Part shown: piece after piece, positions 1-9,489 of the stretch
Layout of the letters: each line of letters starts with the position of its first letter
How positions within the stretch are numbered: the stretch's first letter is position 1
Source: Symbiodinium natans
Lineage: Eukaryota > Sar > Dinophyceae > Suessiales > Symbiodiniaceae
Reading direction: 5' to 3'
DNA length: 64,000 nt
Assembly (NCBI GenBank): GCA_905221605.1
Contig: CAJNDS010002552.1
Coordinates: forward strand, 1 to 64,000
Translations under genes and position numbers: made by a program
Notes under the pieces: model-generated
Told to the model about the DNA's origin: nothing
What the model saw: only the letters and a program-made list of their open reading frames with translations
Databases searched by the model: none

Positions 1-24
1 CCCAGAGAGCCCAATGCTGCTTAA
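1..24 (+). repeat. Left terminal inverted repeat
   Basis: Starts CCCAGAGAGCCCAATG and pairs with 9569-9592 at 23 of 24 positions. The outer boundary is cut by the window edge. Confidence 0.8.
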
Positions 25-225
25 TAAGGAAACACAACTCTAATTAAGCAAGTATTGCTTATATGAATATGGCTTATTTAAGGTTTTCAAACTTAATTAA
101 GCAATATACTGCTTAATTAAGAGCGAAACTCTTTTATTTAAGCATGATTCCGCTTTAAATAAGCACGGCAGGGCTAGATTTAAGCAATTATTGTTTAATT
201 AAGGTGTTTTTTTACGAAGTGTGAA
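25..225. repeat. Left subterminal AT-rich repeats
   Basis: About ten copies, in both orientations, of a short motif around TTAATTAAGCA / TGCTTAATTAA and its TTTAAGC variants. This is the arrangement of transposase-binding subterminal repeats in CACTA-like elements. The same motifs recur at the right end (9490-9568). Confidence 0.65.
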
Positions 226-298
226 CATTGCTTAACGAAGCTCGTTTTTGACCTTGTGTGTGCATGTGCACATGTGTGTGTGTGTGCACGTGTGAAAT

Positions 299-1741
299 AT
301 GGCACGTTTTGCATTGTTTTTTTGCATGGTTTTAGCATGCGTGGGATCGGCTCCTATGAGGAGCGATCGGGAGCATGGAGCTTGTGCAGTTGCAAGCTTA
401 ATTTGGTCGCATGCAATCGGCTCGAGCGATGCATGGCACGACAACATGTCTGCTGTTGTAAGCCCTACTAGGAGGTCGAACTCGGCAAAGCCCGAAGACC
501 TAGTGAAAGTGCTCAGGGCCCACCTGCCACAGGGCCTTGACAAGAAGTACTTAGACCATGAGCCTGGCATGCTTGTGCAAGCATATGAAGACATCATCAG
601 CGATGTGCTTTTGAGAACCTCTCGCCCCACCAAATCCTTGTTGCAAAGTGCTGCTGTGAAGGCCTGGCAAAATGTCAAGACGAGCGAGGCTGAAACATGG
701 GGTTCGCAGGTAGCCAAGGCTGTGAGTTGGTGCTACAACAAGCGGCTTCAAGTGAGCACCGGTGTGAAGTTGAATGCTGCTGTTCGCAGAATCATCCAGC
801 AAATCAACAAGCAGAGTTTTGGTGTCAGAAAGACTGAGGCAGATATCGCAAAAGATCCCCCAAGTCGCAAGAGGGCCTTGAAGCCCACCCTTTCCCGCAC
901 CAGCAAGCAAAGCCAGGCCAGCCGAGAGTCACTGCCCAAGAATAAGAAACGATGCAGCAGCACCAGTGTCGACGAGCTTCGCAAGATCTATGGGCTCCCA
1001 TTAATGTCCTCGACTGCTGCCAGCAGCAGCTCCAATGCCCAGCCCGATCTCCCCGGCAGTAGTCTCATCGACCTCGATGCTGAGACTGTGAGCTCCGAAA
1101 GCTCGGATGTGAAGTGCAAGGGTCAGGAAGCACCAGCTGGCCTGGAGTACTTCGACAGTAGCTCTTGCAAGATGGTTCGTTGGAGTTCGGGCAAGAAGAT
1201 CCTCAGTGCCCAGATGACAGAGGGTCCCAATGGGTTCGCCTTGGTCGAGTGGCCAGGCGAGTCACCCGTGGAGACAGAAATTCCCAACTTGGCTTTGCAA
1301 GGTGCTGGCCTGAGGCCCCAAGACAAGCCCAAGCCCAAGGCCAAGAGTAAAGCCAAAGGCAAAGCCAAAGGCAAGGCTGCGAAAAGACCTGCTGCTGCCC
1401 CCGGCCCCGAAGCAGATGCTCCATCTGATGCTCCTGCAGAAGATGCTCTAGATGCTGCCCCGACCAGGCCAAGCTATGAGTACAACCCTGCTGATCCCGT
1501 GCCCGAGAATGCCCTGTACTCCTGCATGTACTACAAGAACAATGCGATTGGAATCCGCATCACAGTGAAGCACGAAGGTGGCAAGCTTGAAAAGCAGGTT
1601 TTCAGCTTTGGAGGTACCCACTGTGGCAAGACTGAGGAAGAGCTGAGGGATATGGGTAGGGTCGCTGTTGCGAAGATGAAGAACGATAGGCAACCCCCAG
1701 CTGTCGTGAAAACCTGGTGCGACGAGCAGATCTTCCACTGA
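299..1741 (+). CDS. Transposon accessory protein, basic, AP2-like C-terminus
   Basis: Open frame of 480 codons from ATG 299. The first ~49 residues overlap a GT-rich leader and look like chance coding; ATG 446 (residue 50, MSAVVSPTRR) is the more natural start. From there: a helical region (about residues 60-165), a Ser-rich linker with a DELRKIYGLP motif near 227, a Lys/Ala/Pro-rich basic tract (about 343-370, KPKAKSKAKGKAKGKA), and a compact C-terminus (about 405-480). That end reads as short beta strands (SCMYYKNNAIGIRI, KQVFSFG) followed by a helix beginning EEELRDMGR, resembling the three-strand-plus-helix layout of AP2/integrase-type DNA-binding domains. The fold is inferred from pattern, not from a search. 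It is the first gene of the element, so a role in binding its ends is plausible. I do not recognise the family by name. Confidence 0.7.
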   Translation: MARFALFFCMVLACVGSAPMRSDREHGACAVASLIWSHAIGSSDAWHDNMSAVVSPTRRSNSAKPEDLVKVLRAHLPQGLDKKYLDHEPGMLVQAYEDIISDVLLRTSRPTKSLLQSAAVKAWQNVKTSEAETWGSQVAKAVSWCYNKRLQVSTGVKLNAAVRRIIQQINKQSFGVRKTEADIAKDPPSRKRALKPTLSRTSKQSQASRESLPKNKKRCSSTSVDELRKIYGLPLMSSTAASSSSNAQPDLPGSSLIDLDAETVSSESSDVKCKGQEAPAGLEYFDSSSCKMVRWSSGKKILSAQMTEGPNGFALVEWPGESPVETEIPNLALQGAGLRPQDKPKPKAKSKAKGKAKGKAAKRPAAAPGPEADAPSDAPAEDALDAAPTRPSYEYNPADPVPENALYSCMYYKNNAIGIRITVKHEGGKLEKQVFSFGGTHCGKTEEELRDMGRVAVAKMKNDRQPPAVVKTWCDEQIFH

Positions 1742-1890
1742 CTCGTCCAATATGAGGCAGGCCTGTAAAGAGAGATAGGTTTTGAGAGAAAGAAGACGGA
1801 GGGCTGCATTGCGCGCTTTCATGGCTGCCCTACACCACACATGCAGATCTATGTGCTATGATAACTTCGTCGGTTTTGTTGCCGTGTGGG

Positions 1891-2016
1891 GAACTCAGTT
1901 TTGGGTGTCAAGGCACTGGCCTCCCATGGGGAGGCCATAGGGTCTGTGCATCGTCCAGGTCGCTCAATGTTGGTGTGGTGAACTCAGTTTTGATGGCCTC
2001 CCATGGGGAGGCCATA
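1891..2016. repeat. Duplicated unit with GGCCTCCC/GGGAGGCC stem-loop
   Basis: The stretch GAACTCAGTTTT...GGCCTCCCATGGGGAGGCCATA occurs at 1891-1938 and, shortened, at 1980-2016. Each copy contains a perfect 8-bp stem with an ATG loop (1918-1936 and 1995-2013). It lies just downstream of the first gene, where a 3'-end signal would be expected. Confidence 0.6.
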
Positions 2017-2019
2017 CCT

Positions 2020-2837
2020 AAAACTGCATGGCCTCGAGGTGCAAATGGATCTACATGTGCCCCCCCCGCTTTCGTTGTGTGTGCCTGTTTTGGGTTTGAG
2101 GAATTGAAGTTCGATGTCGTTTGTGTTGGGGGCTGCATGCGTGGTCGGGAGAGAGTGCAACCGGAAAACATATGGATATATACGACATATAAATAGATAA
2201 AGAAACACACATATATATACACCAACCCAAGTGAATTTCAATTGCCCCAAACCTTTATATAAGTGTCTTATTTTCCCCAGACCCTAGAAAGAACCGAAGA
2301 CCTAAACCCCTTGATGTTAATCTTGACAGGTACAATATCAATGGTGTGGCTGGCGATTGGCAGATGGATCCGAGGACTGCTGGGCTGGGCATATCATTCC
2401 ATAAAGACCCAGCCCTTAAGCCCCTAAGCCTCTGAGGACCTTACATGTTAACGATCTGGAGCATGCATGTGCAGCACGTGTGAAGTCGACCGGCCACTGC
2501 CCCTTTGCAGGCTCACGAGCTCGGTGATCCCACCCGAGCCCTGCAACTAAACTCTACAACCTAAACCCTTATATAGCTCTAAACCCTTAACCCTTAACCC
2601 GAAATAGAAACCCTTAACCCTTTAAACCCTAAACCCTTAACCCTAGATCCTTAACCCTTAACCCTAAACTCTAAACCCCTTGAGGTCGTGTATAGGCTGG
2701 GGTGATTGCACTGTCACACACAGATCATGTACTGCACGATGCCAGAACAAGTTTAAGCTCTACAGTTAGTCGATTCTCTCTCTCTCTCTCTCACACACTC
2801 TCTATCTCTCTCTCTCTCTCTCTCGCTGTCTCACTCC
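2020..2837. other. Intergenic stretch: telomere-like remnants and CT microsatellite
   Basis: No coding frame is supported. Degenerate CCCTTAACCC/CCCTAAAC repeats occupy about 2540-2680. A TC microsatellite (about 2773-2824) runs up to 13 bases before the next ATG and may act as a pyrimidine tract for the spliced-leader acceptor. Confidence 0.5.
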
Positions 2838-3776
2838 ATGGCCGATTGCGAGAGTGAGGATTATTCACCAGCTGCTGTGGAGAGGTTTTTTGGGCAACTG
2901 GCTGCAGAGCAGAGGGGGGGCGATCCCGAGCCGAACTCGATCGCGAGATCGAGCTCGGGCTCGGGATCTAGGAGGAGCCGGTCGAGGAGGCGAAGATCCT
3001 CGTCGACCTCTTCTTGGAGGAGGAGGAGGCAGAGGAGGAGGAGGCGAAGATCCTCTTCTAGCAAGAGGAGGAGGCGAAGATCCTCTTCGCCAAGGAGGAG
3101 GAGGCGAAGATCCTCTTCCTCGCCAAGGAGGAGGAGGCGAAGATCCTCTTCTTCGCCAAGGAGGAGGAGACGAAGATCCTCTTCGACCAGCAGGAGGAGG
3201 AACAGGAGGTCCGTGCGGAGGAGTCCTCAGGAGGAGGTGGCATCGGAGGAGGTGGTAAGTGAAGGAAGGGAAGAAGAAAAGGAGGTGGAGGCACGGGAGG
3301 AGGCGGTAGGAGAAGAAGAGACAGAAGAGGAGGAGGTGGCAGTGGAGGAGGTAGGTGAAGAAAAAGAAAGGGAGGAGGTGGCATTGGAGGAGGTGGTAAG
3401 TAAAGAAAAAGAAGAGAAAGAGGAGGTGGAGGCAGTGGAGGAGGCGGTGTGTGAAGAAAAAGAAGAGAAGGTGGTGGAGGAGGAGGCACAAGCTGCAGAG
3501 GAGCCGAGAGGATCGCGAGATATTTTTCAGGAGGTGGAGAATGAGGAGGTGGAAGAAGGGTGGAATGAGGAGGTGGAAGAGGGGTGGACAGAGGAGGACT
3601 GGGAGATCTGGCGGGAGGTGCTGCGAGCGGGTGGGAAGAACAAGGGCCGGAAGCGACGGCTGGAGATGTTCCAGAAGCATAAGTACCTCAAAGCCCAGGG
3701 ACTCTGGGTGGGAAGGAGGTGCCACCCAGAGGGCCGAGAGGCCCGTATAGAGGCCCGACCAAAGAGGAGGCCATGA
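2838..3776 (+). CDS. Arg/Ser-rich then Glu-rich low-complexity protein
   Basis: ATG 2838 opens 312 codons. Layout: a short unique N-terminus (1-35, MADCESEDYSPAAVERFFGQ), an RS domain (about 36-130) made of an in-frame minisatellite encoding RRRRRRSSSSP-type units, a strongly acidic Glu/Val region (about 131-250), then a basic unique C-terminus (about 255-312) with GKNKGRKRRLEMFQKHKYL. RS-acidic architecture is typical of splicing factors and nuclear condensate proteins, but no RRM or other domain is visible. The unique ends and the charge pattern favour a real protein, yet the middle is purine repeat DNA and could stay open by chance. It lies inside the transposon between the first and third genes. 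Function unknown. Confidence 0.55.
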   Translation: MADCESEDYSPAAVERFFGQLAAEQRGGDPEPNSIARSSSGSGSRRSRSRRRRSSSTSSWRRRRQRRRRRRSSSSKRRRRRSSSPRRRRRRSSSSPRRRRRRSSSSPRRRRRRSSSTSRRRNRRSVRRSPQEEVASEEVVSEGREEEKEVEAREEAVGEEETEEEEVAVEEVGEEKEREEVALEEVVSKEKEEKEEVEAVEEAVCEEKEEKVVEEEAQAAEEPRGSRDIFQEVENEEVEEGWNEEVEEGWTEEDWEIWREVLRAGGKNKGRKRRLEMFQKHKYLKAQGLWVGRRCHPEGREARIEARPKRRP

Positions 3777-3889
3777 GAAAAAGAGAGAGAGCCAGCATGT
3801 GCAAGGGCTTAGGGTTTAGGGTGGTCCAGGGCTTTTGGGGTGAAGGCAAGCATGTGCAGCGAGCATGAGTGTCATGAGTCTGCAGTTGC

Positions 3890-4080
3890 CTAAACCCTAA
3901 ACCCTAAACCCTACACCCCAAACCCTAAACCCTAAACCCTAAACCCTAAACCCTAAACCCTAAGCCCTAAACCCTAAACCCTCAACCCTAAACCCTGAGC
4001 CCTAAACCCTAAACCCTAAACCCTAAGCCCTAAGCCCTAAACCCTAAACCCTAAACCCTAAGCCTAAACCCTAAACCCTA
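3890..4080. repeat. CCCTAAA array inside the transposon
   Basis: About 25 near-tandem copies of CCCTAAA with CCCTAAG/CCCTGAG variants, followed by a CT-rich tract (about 4099-4170). More degenerate copies continue to about 4700. Confidence 0.85.
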
Positions 4081-4109
4081 ACACGTTCTAGTTGTTTGCT
4101 TCTCTCTCC

Positions 4110-4141
<32 letters not shown>

Positions 4142-4712
4142 CTCTGTCTATCTCTCTCTCTTTCTCTCGCTCGCCCATGCAGGACCTGGCTTGGTAGTGG
4201 TGGCCGGGCCCGGGCTCTGAGAATGCATTGCGCGGTAAACCCTACACCCTACTTAAACCCCTAAACCCTAAACTCCAAAAACCTTAAACCCTGAAAACCC
4301 TAAACCCTAAACACCTCAAACCTTATAAAAACCCTGAACCACCCAAACCCTAAAGATTACACAAGTGTTGGTTCCCAAAAGCTTAAAAATCATGAAGCCT
4401 AAAACCCTCAAACCCTAAGAGGCCCAAACCCACTCAACCCCAAAAAGACAACTCAAACCTTATAAAACCTTGAGCCCCTCGAAAGCCTAGGGCCTTAAGG
4501 CCATCTGAATCCAAAGAACTCTTAAAACCTTAAACCCTCTAAACCCTAAAACTCCTAAACCCTAAAACCCCACACCCCAACACCCTAAAGCCTAAGAACC
4601 CTCAACCCCTCAAAACAAAACAGTCAACTCTCCAGGCTCTCAGCCCTGAAAACCCTTAGGCCCAAAACCCTGAACCCTGGGCCGGAAACCTTAAGCCCTA
4701 CCAAGTTCCACA

Positions 4713-5078
4713 CCCTCCTCTGAGGAGGGCCTCCCCTGGGGAGGTAGTAGCTATTAGAAAATCCTCCACTCAGGAGGCACCCCCCCCCCCCCGCCCAGAG
4801 AAGCAACATCAACCAAATCCTCCCCAACATTGGAGCCACCCCAACCTGTTAAAAAAAAACTTTTTTTAACATTTTTTTAACGGGATTTTCCTTTAAAAGT
4901 AAAGGCAAAGCCCGTTAAAAAATTGTTAAAAAAAAAGTTTTTTTTTAACAATCATCCCTGCCCATTCCTAGGTCTGTTCATCGGCAAGGGCCAGGCACCG
5001 GGGCTGCTGCAGCTTGAATCCTTTGAGGATTCGAGCTCTGAGTTTTTAGTGAGGGTTGAGGGTCATCCCCTGGGGATG
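4713..5078. repeat. Cluster of short perfect stem-loops
   Basis: Four stems: 4713-4729 (CCCTCCTC/GAGGAGGG), 4731-4743 (CTCCCC/GGGGAG), 5016-5032 (GAATCCT/AGGATTC) and 5064-5078 (CATCCCC/GGGGATG). Poly-T/poly-A inverted runs lie between them (4851-4950). All are noncoding and precede the third gene. Confidence 0.5.
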
Positions 5079-5191
5079 CTTGCATGCATGTGGAGTGTCA
5101 GACAGCTGCATCCATGGTGAATGTGTATGTCCATAGGCATCATCAGTCCCGTTCGGCCCGTAGATTGTCCCGGCCAGCCTCAGCGAGCATC

Positions 5192-6311
5192 ATGGGCAAG
5201 AAGGCTTCTCCCGTTCCCAAAAAAGCTGCAGTCAAGAGCATTGCGAAACCAAAGGCGAAGCCCAAGGCGAAGCAGCTTCCAGAGAAGCCGACTGCAACCA
5301 CAGCAGACGATCGAAAGAACATGTCTGGCTTCGTCACGTCCATGAAGTACAAGCAGACTGCCCAGAACAACAAGCACAGCACCATAGCTCAGAAGTTGCT
5401 GGAGGCCCTGTGTTCTGAATGAATGTGCTTTTGCTTTTTGTGTGTCGGCTGTTTACACGTGTACATGCATGTCGCTGTGCCCTGTTCAGAAGTACAACAC
5501 CTTGGACAACGATGGAAAGAAAGAGATGGCCAGCAAGTATTCCGAGCACGGGCCCAAGGACTTGACGTGGGCGGCGGCATACATCGAGACGAGCACTCAT
5601 GACGAACAAACAGAACGAGAGAAAATCAAAGGCATGTGCACTCGCAAAGAAATTTTGGACATGGAGGGCATTGACACGGAAGGCATGCCAGAGAAAATGA
5701 AGGAGGAAATCCTGAATGAGCTGCTTCAGCAGTTGTGGGCCCGACTCAAAACCGACCCATCCAAGGACCCCAGCCTCGTCGCCGACCACCGCATTCCCCA
5801 GATGAAGAAGTACTACTACGAGCACGATGCTAAGATCAAGGAACGGGAAACAGACACTCGAAGCCAGTCCATGAATGTACAGACCACTGGCTTCAAGATG
5901 GAAACCGCGCAAAAAATGCTCACCCATGTCGAGTCCGACCCGAACATCAAGATTGAGAACCCGTGGCATGTAGAGCTCATGGTGAAGGTAAAGGCTGTGT
6001 GGCAGGCTAAGGGCAAGCTAGATAAGGAGGAGACCCTGCTCAAGGACACTTTGGCTGACTTCGAGACGGCCGTGCACGGGAAGGCTGGCTTCGACAAGAT
6101 CGTCAAAGAATACGAAGTCAAGCTGGGAGTGCTCACCACGTTCCTCACCGACCTGAGAAAGTCGTATGCCAAAGTCAGCAAGATCGATCCTTCGGATGAA
6201 GCCTTGTGCAAGACTGCCTTGGCTGAGTGGCAAAGTTTCGGAGAGCACATGTTGATTCACCAGGAGGGTGGTAAGCAGATGAAAGCCGGCATGAGGGCAT
6301 TCATTCCCTGA
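5192..6311 (+). CDS. Lys-rich transposon protein, two exons with a GA-AG intron
   Basis: Exon 1 runs from ATG 5192 (MGKKASPVPKKAAVKS, with repeated KPKAK units) to 5416; exon 2 runs 5490-6311. The 73-bp intron 5417-5489 begins GAATGA and ends TTCAG, and removing it joins the two frames in phase 0 (...LLEALCS|KYNTLDNDGKK...). Unspliced, exon 1 stops at 5420 and exon 2 has no ATG near its start, so splicing explains both. GA donors are known in dinoflagellates. The ~348-residue product has a basic N-terminus, a region rich in charged helices (for example MPEKMKEEILNELLQQL) and a Lys/Glu-rich C-terminal half ending MKAGMRAFIP. No catalytic motif is visible and I do not recognise the family. The stop codon lies in a 15-bp palindrome (6303-6317). 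Confidence 0.68.
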
Positions 6312-7020
6312 GGGAATTACTTTTGAGTAGCAGCCATGGCATTTTGATCGTAGCCGTTGCTGAAACAAAGCCTCTAGCATCCCAAGGCCTTGGAATGTTG
6401 ACAGTTCGAGCACCGAGGTGTGTTTCTTCGATTCGTCGTGGACCCACAGTTTGCAGCTTATGCTCCAGTGCGAAATACCTGTTCTGCATGCCTGCCTGCA
6501 TGCCTGTGTACATGTCTATACAACAAAACCCAGCTGTGTACATCTATTATATATACACACATATATGTTATAGGTATATAGACACAGTTCCGGAGGTGCT
6601 GGTTCTCATGGCCCCCGATTGCGCGGATCTGGTGGAGAGACCTTCCCTGAAAAAAAATGTTGTATCAATGCTACCATGATGAGTGCGAGTTTCTTCATGT
6701 TGGCTGACTCGCAGGACAAGCACAGCGACACAGGAATGAAAAAAAACAGTCGTGCTCCATGCCAGCTTCTCTCAGCGACGATGCCTGCAACTCTCCCCTG
6801 GGGATGAAGTGCATGTTCAATTAATGTACTCGCCATCGTTTGTCTCAGCTACTTATTAAGGTGAATGGATGACTTCTAAACCCTCAAGCCCTAAACACCC
6901 TAAACCCTGAACACCCGAAACCCTAAACACTCTAAACACTAAACCCTTCACCGTTCCAACCTTTCACCCTAAACCTTGTTTCACAGCATCGGTTGCTGTA
7001 GATAGTACAAGACGTCTGTT
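6312..7020. other. Intergenic stretch before the transposase
   Basis: Holds TA-rich microsatellite DNA (6541-6580), a TCCCC/GGGGA stem (6794-6804) and telomere-like remnants (6877-6975). A 5' transposase exon could hide at about 6600-6830, but I cannot fix its frame. Confidence 0.35.
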
Positions 7021-7026
7021 TTGCTT

Positions 7027-8718
7027 ATGCTGTCCAAGAATGCTGTGTATGAGAGCCATGCTTCCAAGCATGACTTCGCTGGTAGAAGGCTCCGGGAGAA
7101 TGTGGCTGATTTATTTCTATCAGGATCTGTGAGTGCGAAGCGAGCCAGGTCCCTGTATGCTGACAGTCAACAGCACGACCCCAGAGAATCCGCCGAGCTT
7201 GCCCAAGTTGCTGACAGCAGCCATGCTCACAGAGATCTTCTTCGAAAGCTGAAAAAGGACAAGAAATGGCCAGGTGTTTTTTGCACCAAAGTACCCTTGT
7301 GGAATCGCAAAACATGTGCAGCTGAGACGGGGCCCATCGAGATCATGCTGCCCCACGAGCTCGTCAGTTGTATTGCTCTGTGGAATAACCATGATGACAG
7401 CTTTTGGAAGCTAGACAGCTTGAGAGCAGCTTGTTCGCAGCACTTGGATAATGTTTCCAAAGAGCTGGGATTTCGGGATGAGAGACTTCTCCCGATTGGT
7501 TTATGGCTTGACGGTGTTCCAGTAAAGTATGACAGGTCGGAATCCCTCGAGGTCGTCACGATGAATTTTCCTCATGTCGGGGGTGATCTTGCTTCAATGC
7601 GATTTCCCCTAACAGCACTCTACAAGGGACACTGTGCAAAAACTTCTACTCTCGATGCCATTATGCACGTGTTGGCCTGGTCGCTCACCTGCCTTGCTGA
7701 AGGTGTTTTCCCCAAGTATGGGCCACATGGAGAAGAGTTAAAAGGCAAACGTGCTAAACTTGCTGGCAGGAGCTTGCATGCAAAGGGCATATTGGTGGAG
7801 GTCCGGGGCGATTGGGCTGCATTCAAAAGTGTTTTTCGCCTACCAGCTTGGTCTCAGACAGATGCCTGCTGCTACCGATGCCAAGCCAACAAGACAAATC
7901 TCAGCTTCATGGACGCTAGCAGCACAGCTCCATGGCGACAGCTTCCACTTACACACTGGGAGCTGGTTGGTAGGATTTTTGCAGCACACGGATCATGTTC
8001 CCCCTTGTTTGCATGTCCGGGCTTCAAGACCGATGTTTTTGCAATAGATTGGTTGCATTGTGTCGACCAGGGGGTCGCGGCGGACTATTTGGGCTCTTTG
8101 ATGCACACAATCCTCAAGGAAATCCCCGGAAGCCCAACAGAGAAACTGGCTTGCTTGTTCAAACATGTGCAGGATTTTTACAGACGGAGCAATGCTGAGT
8201 CCAGACTGGACAATCTCACAGCCGGAATGATCAAAAAGCAAAATGCTGCAAGCCCAAAGCTACGATGCAAAGCTGGCGAGGCTAGGTGCCTCATCCCGTG
8301 GATCTCTGAAGCTTGTGAGCACTTCCTCACTGGGGACACTGCTGAGCATCGGGCAGCAACGGATGCAGGGAAGTATCTGCAAGAGTGCTATTCCCATTTG
8401 AGTCCTGCTCGTTTTGATAGGAATAAGCTAGCTGCAGCCTGCCGAAAGTTTTTGCTTTTGTATGCTAGCTTGGCTACCCTGTACAGCAATCAGTCGGTCT
8501 GGCGCTTCAAACCCAAGCACCACCTTTTCCTTCACCTCTGCGAGGAAAGCTTGGACTCCCCAAGCTTGCATTGGAATTATCGCGACGAGGACTTCGGGGG
8601 AAGCCTGGCCCATATAGGGGAGAGAAGGGGAGGGGCTAACACAGCCAATGTTTTGTCTCACATTGCGTTGCAAATGTTCTATGCCAAGCACCAGATCCCA
8701 ATTTTCGGCCCTCTGTAA
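7027..8718 (+). CDS. DDE-type transposase, CMC/KDZ-like
   Basis: From ATG 7027 the frame gives 563 residues. Key residues, numbered from that Met: D162 in LWLDGVPVKYD, D262 in VEVRGDW, the pair C282-x2-C285 (CCYRC), a D/H stretch at about 341-350 (DWLHCVDQG), H498-x4-H503 (KHHLFLH), and E521 in HWNYRDEDFGG. The order D...D...C(2)C...H(4)H...E is the RNase H-fold signature with a zinc-binding insertion, known from hAT/CMC/KDZ-type transposases. Assigning the three acidic residues as the catalytic triad is inference. The frame is open upstream only to a stop at 7003, and CMC/KDZ enzymes are usually longer, so an upstream exon spliced near 7005 is possible. It is the last gene of the element, reading toward the right end. 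Confidence 0.8.
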   Translation: MLSKNAVYESHASKHDFAGRRLRENVADLFLSGSVSAKRARSLYADSQQHDPRESAELAQVADSSHAHRDLLRKLKKDKKWPGVFCTKVPLWNRKTCAAETGPIEIMLPHELVSCIALWNNHDDSFWKLDSLRAACSQHLDNVSKELGFRDERLLPIGLWLDGVPVKYDRSESLEVVTMNFPHVGGDLASMRFPLTALYKGHCAKTSTLDAIMHVLAWSLTCLAEGVFPKYGPHGEELKGKRAKLAGRSLHAKGILVEVRGDWAAFKSVFRLPAWSQTDACCYRCQANKTNLSFMDASSTAPWRQLPLTHWELVGRIFAAHGSCSPLFACPGFKTDVFAIDWLHCVDQGVAADYLGSLMHTILKEIPGSPTEKLACLFKHVQDFYRRSNAESRLDNLTAGMIKKQNAASPKLRCKAGEARCLIPWISEACEHFLTGDTAEHRAATDAGKYLQECYSHLSPARFDRNKLAAACRKFLLLYASLATLYSNQSVWRFKPKHHLFLHLCEESLDSPSLHWNYRDEDFGGSLAHIGERRGGANTANVLSHIALQMFYAKHQIPIFGPL

Positions 8719-8739
8719 CAAACCAAGATCGAAGGGGGG

Positions 8740-8855
8740 GGGGCTTGCACAGCCCATGCTTGCATGCAGTCTCACCTTGTGTTGCGAATCTTTTGTGCCA
8801 AGCAACAGGTGCTTAATTGCTTTCGGCACTCTGAGAGAAACAAAGATCTCCATTG
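8740..8855 (+). pseudogene. Tandem partial duplicate of the transposase 3' end
   Basis: This stretch repeats 8630-8735, which covers the last ~30 codons and stop, with about 75-80% identity by eye. Shared blocks include CACAGCC, GTCTCAC, TTGTGTTGC/TTGCGTTGC and GCCAAGCA. The copy has insertions and no intact frame, so it is a decayed local duplication. Confidence 0.65.
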
Positions 8856-8966
8856 CACTGCAGGCATGATATATAGCTGCTCCCCTGGGGAGTGCTGCAT
8901 TTCATGCTTCGGGGGCATGCAATTTTCATGATCTACTTTCGTGAATGGTTTTTGCTTGATGTTGCA

Positions 8967-9025
8967 TGGCATGTGTGTGTGGTGTGTGCATGGTCTGTGG
9001 GGTGTAGTGTGGTGTGTTGTGTGTG

Positions 9026-9057
<32 letters not shown>

Positions 9058-9313
9058 TGTGTGTGTGTGTGGGGTTGTCTGGTGTGTGTGTGTGTTGTGT
9101 GTGTTGTGTGTGTTGTGTGTGTTGTGTGTGTTGTGTGTGTTGTGTGTGTTGTGTGTGTTGTGTGTGTTGTGTTGTGTGTGTTGTGTTGTGTGTGTTGTGT
9201 TGTGTGTGTTGTGTTGTGTGTGTTGTGTTGTGTGTGTTGTGTGTTGTGTGTTGTGTGTTGTGTGTTGTGTGTTGTGTGTTGTGTGTTGTGTGTTGTGTGT
9301 TGTGTGTTGTGTG

Positions 9314-9350
<37 letters not shown>

Positions 9351-9438
9351 GTGTGTTGTGTGTTGTGTGTTGTGTGTTGTGTGTTGTGTGTTGTGTGTTG
9401 TGTGTTGTGTGTTGTGTTGTGTGTGTGTGTTGATGTGT
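8967..9438. repeat. GT-rich minisatellite (TTGTGTG units)
   Basis: Nearly 470 bp of GT with higher-order units of 7-12 bases (TTGTGTG, TTGTGTTGTGTG). All long frames here are Cys/Val or Thr/His repeats and are not genes. Confidence 0.9.
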
Positions 9439-9489
9439 GTGTGTTGTTGGTGTCCATGTGCCACCACATTAACCAATGTTTTTTGCACG

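Noticed and set aside
2865-3725. 286-codon minus-strand frame opposite the RS protein
   Set aside because: Antisense shadow of the purine-rich repeat, giving Leu/Pro/Ser low complexity with no domain.
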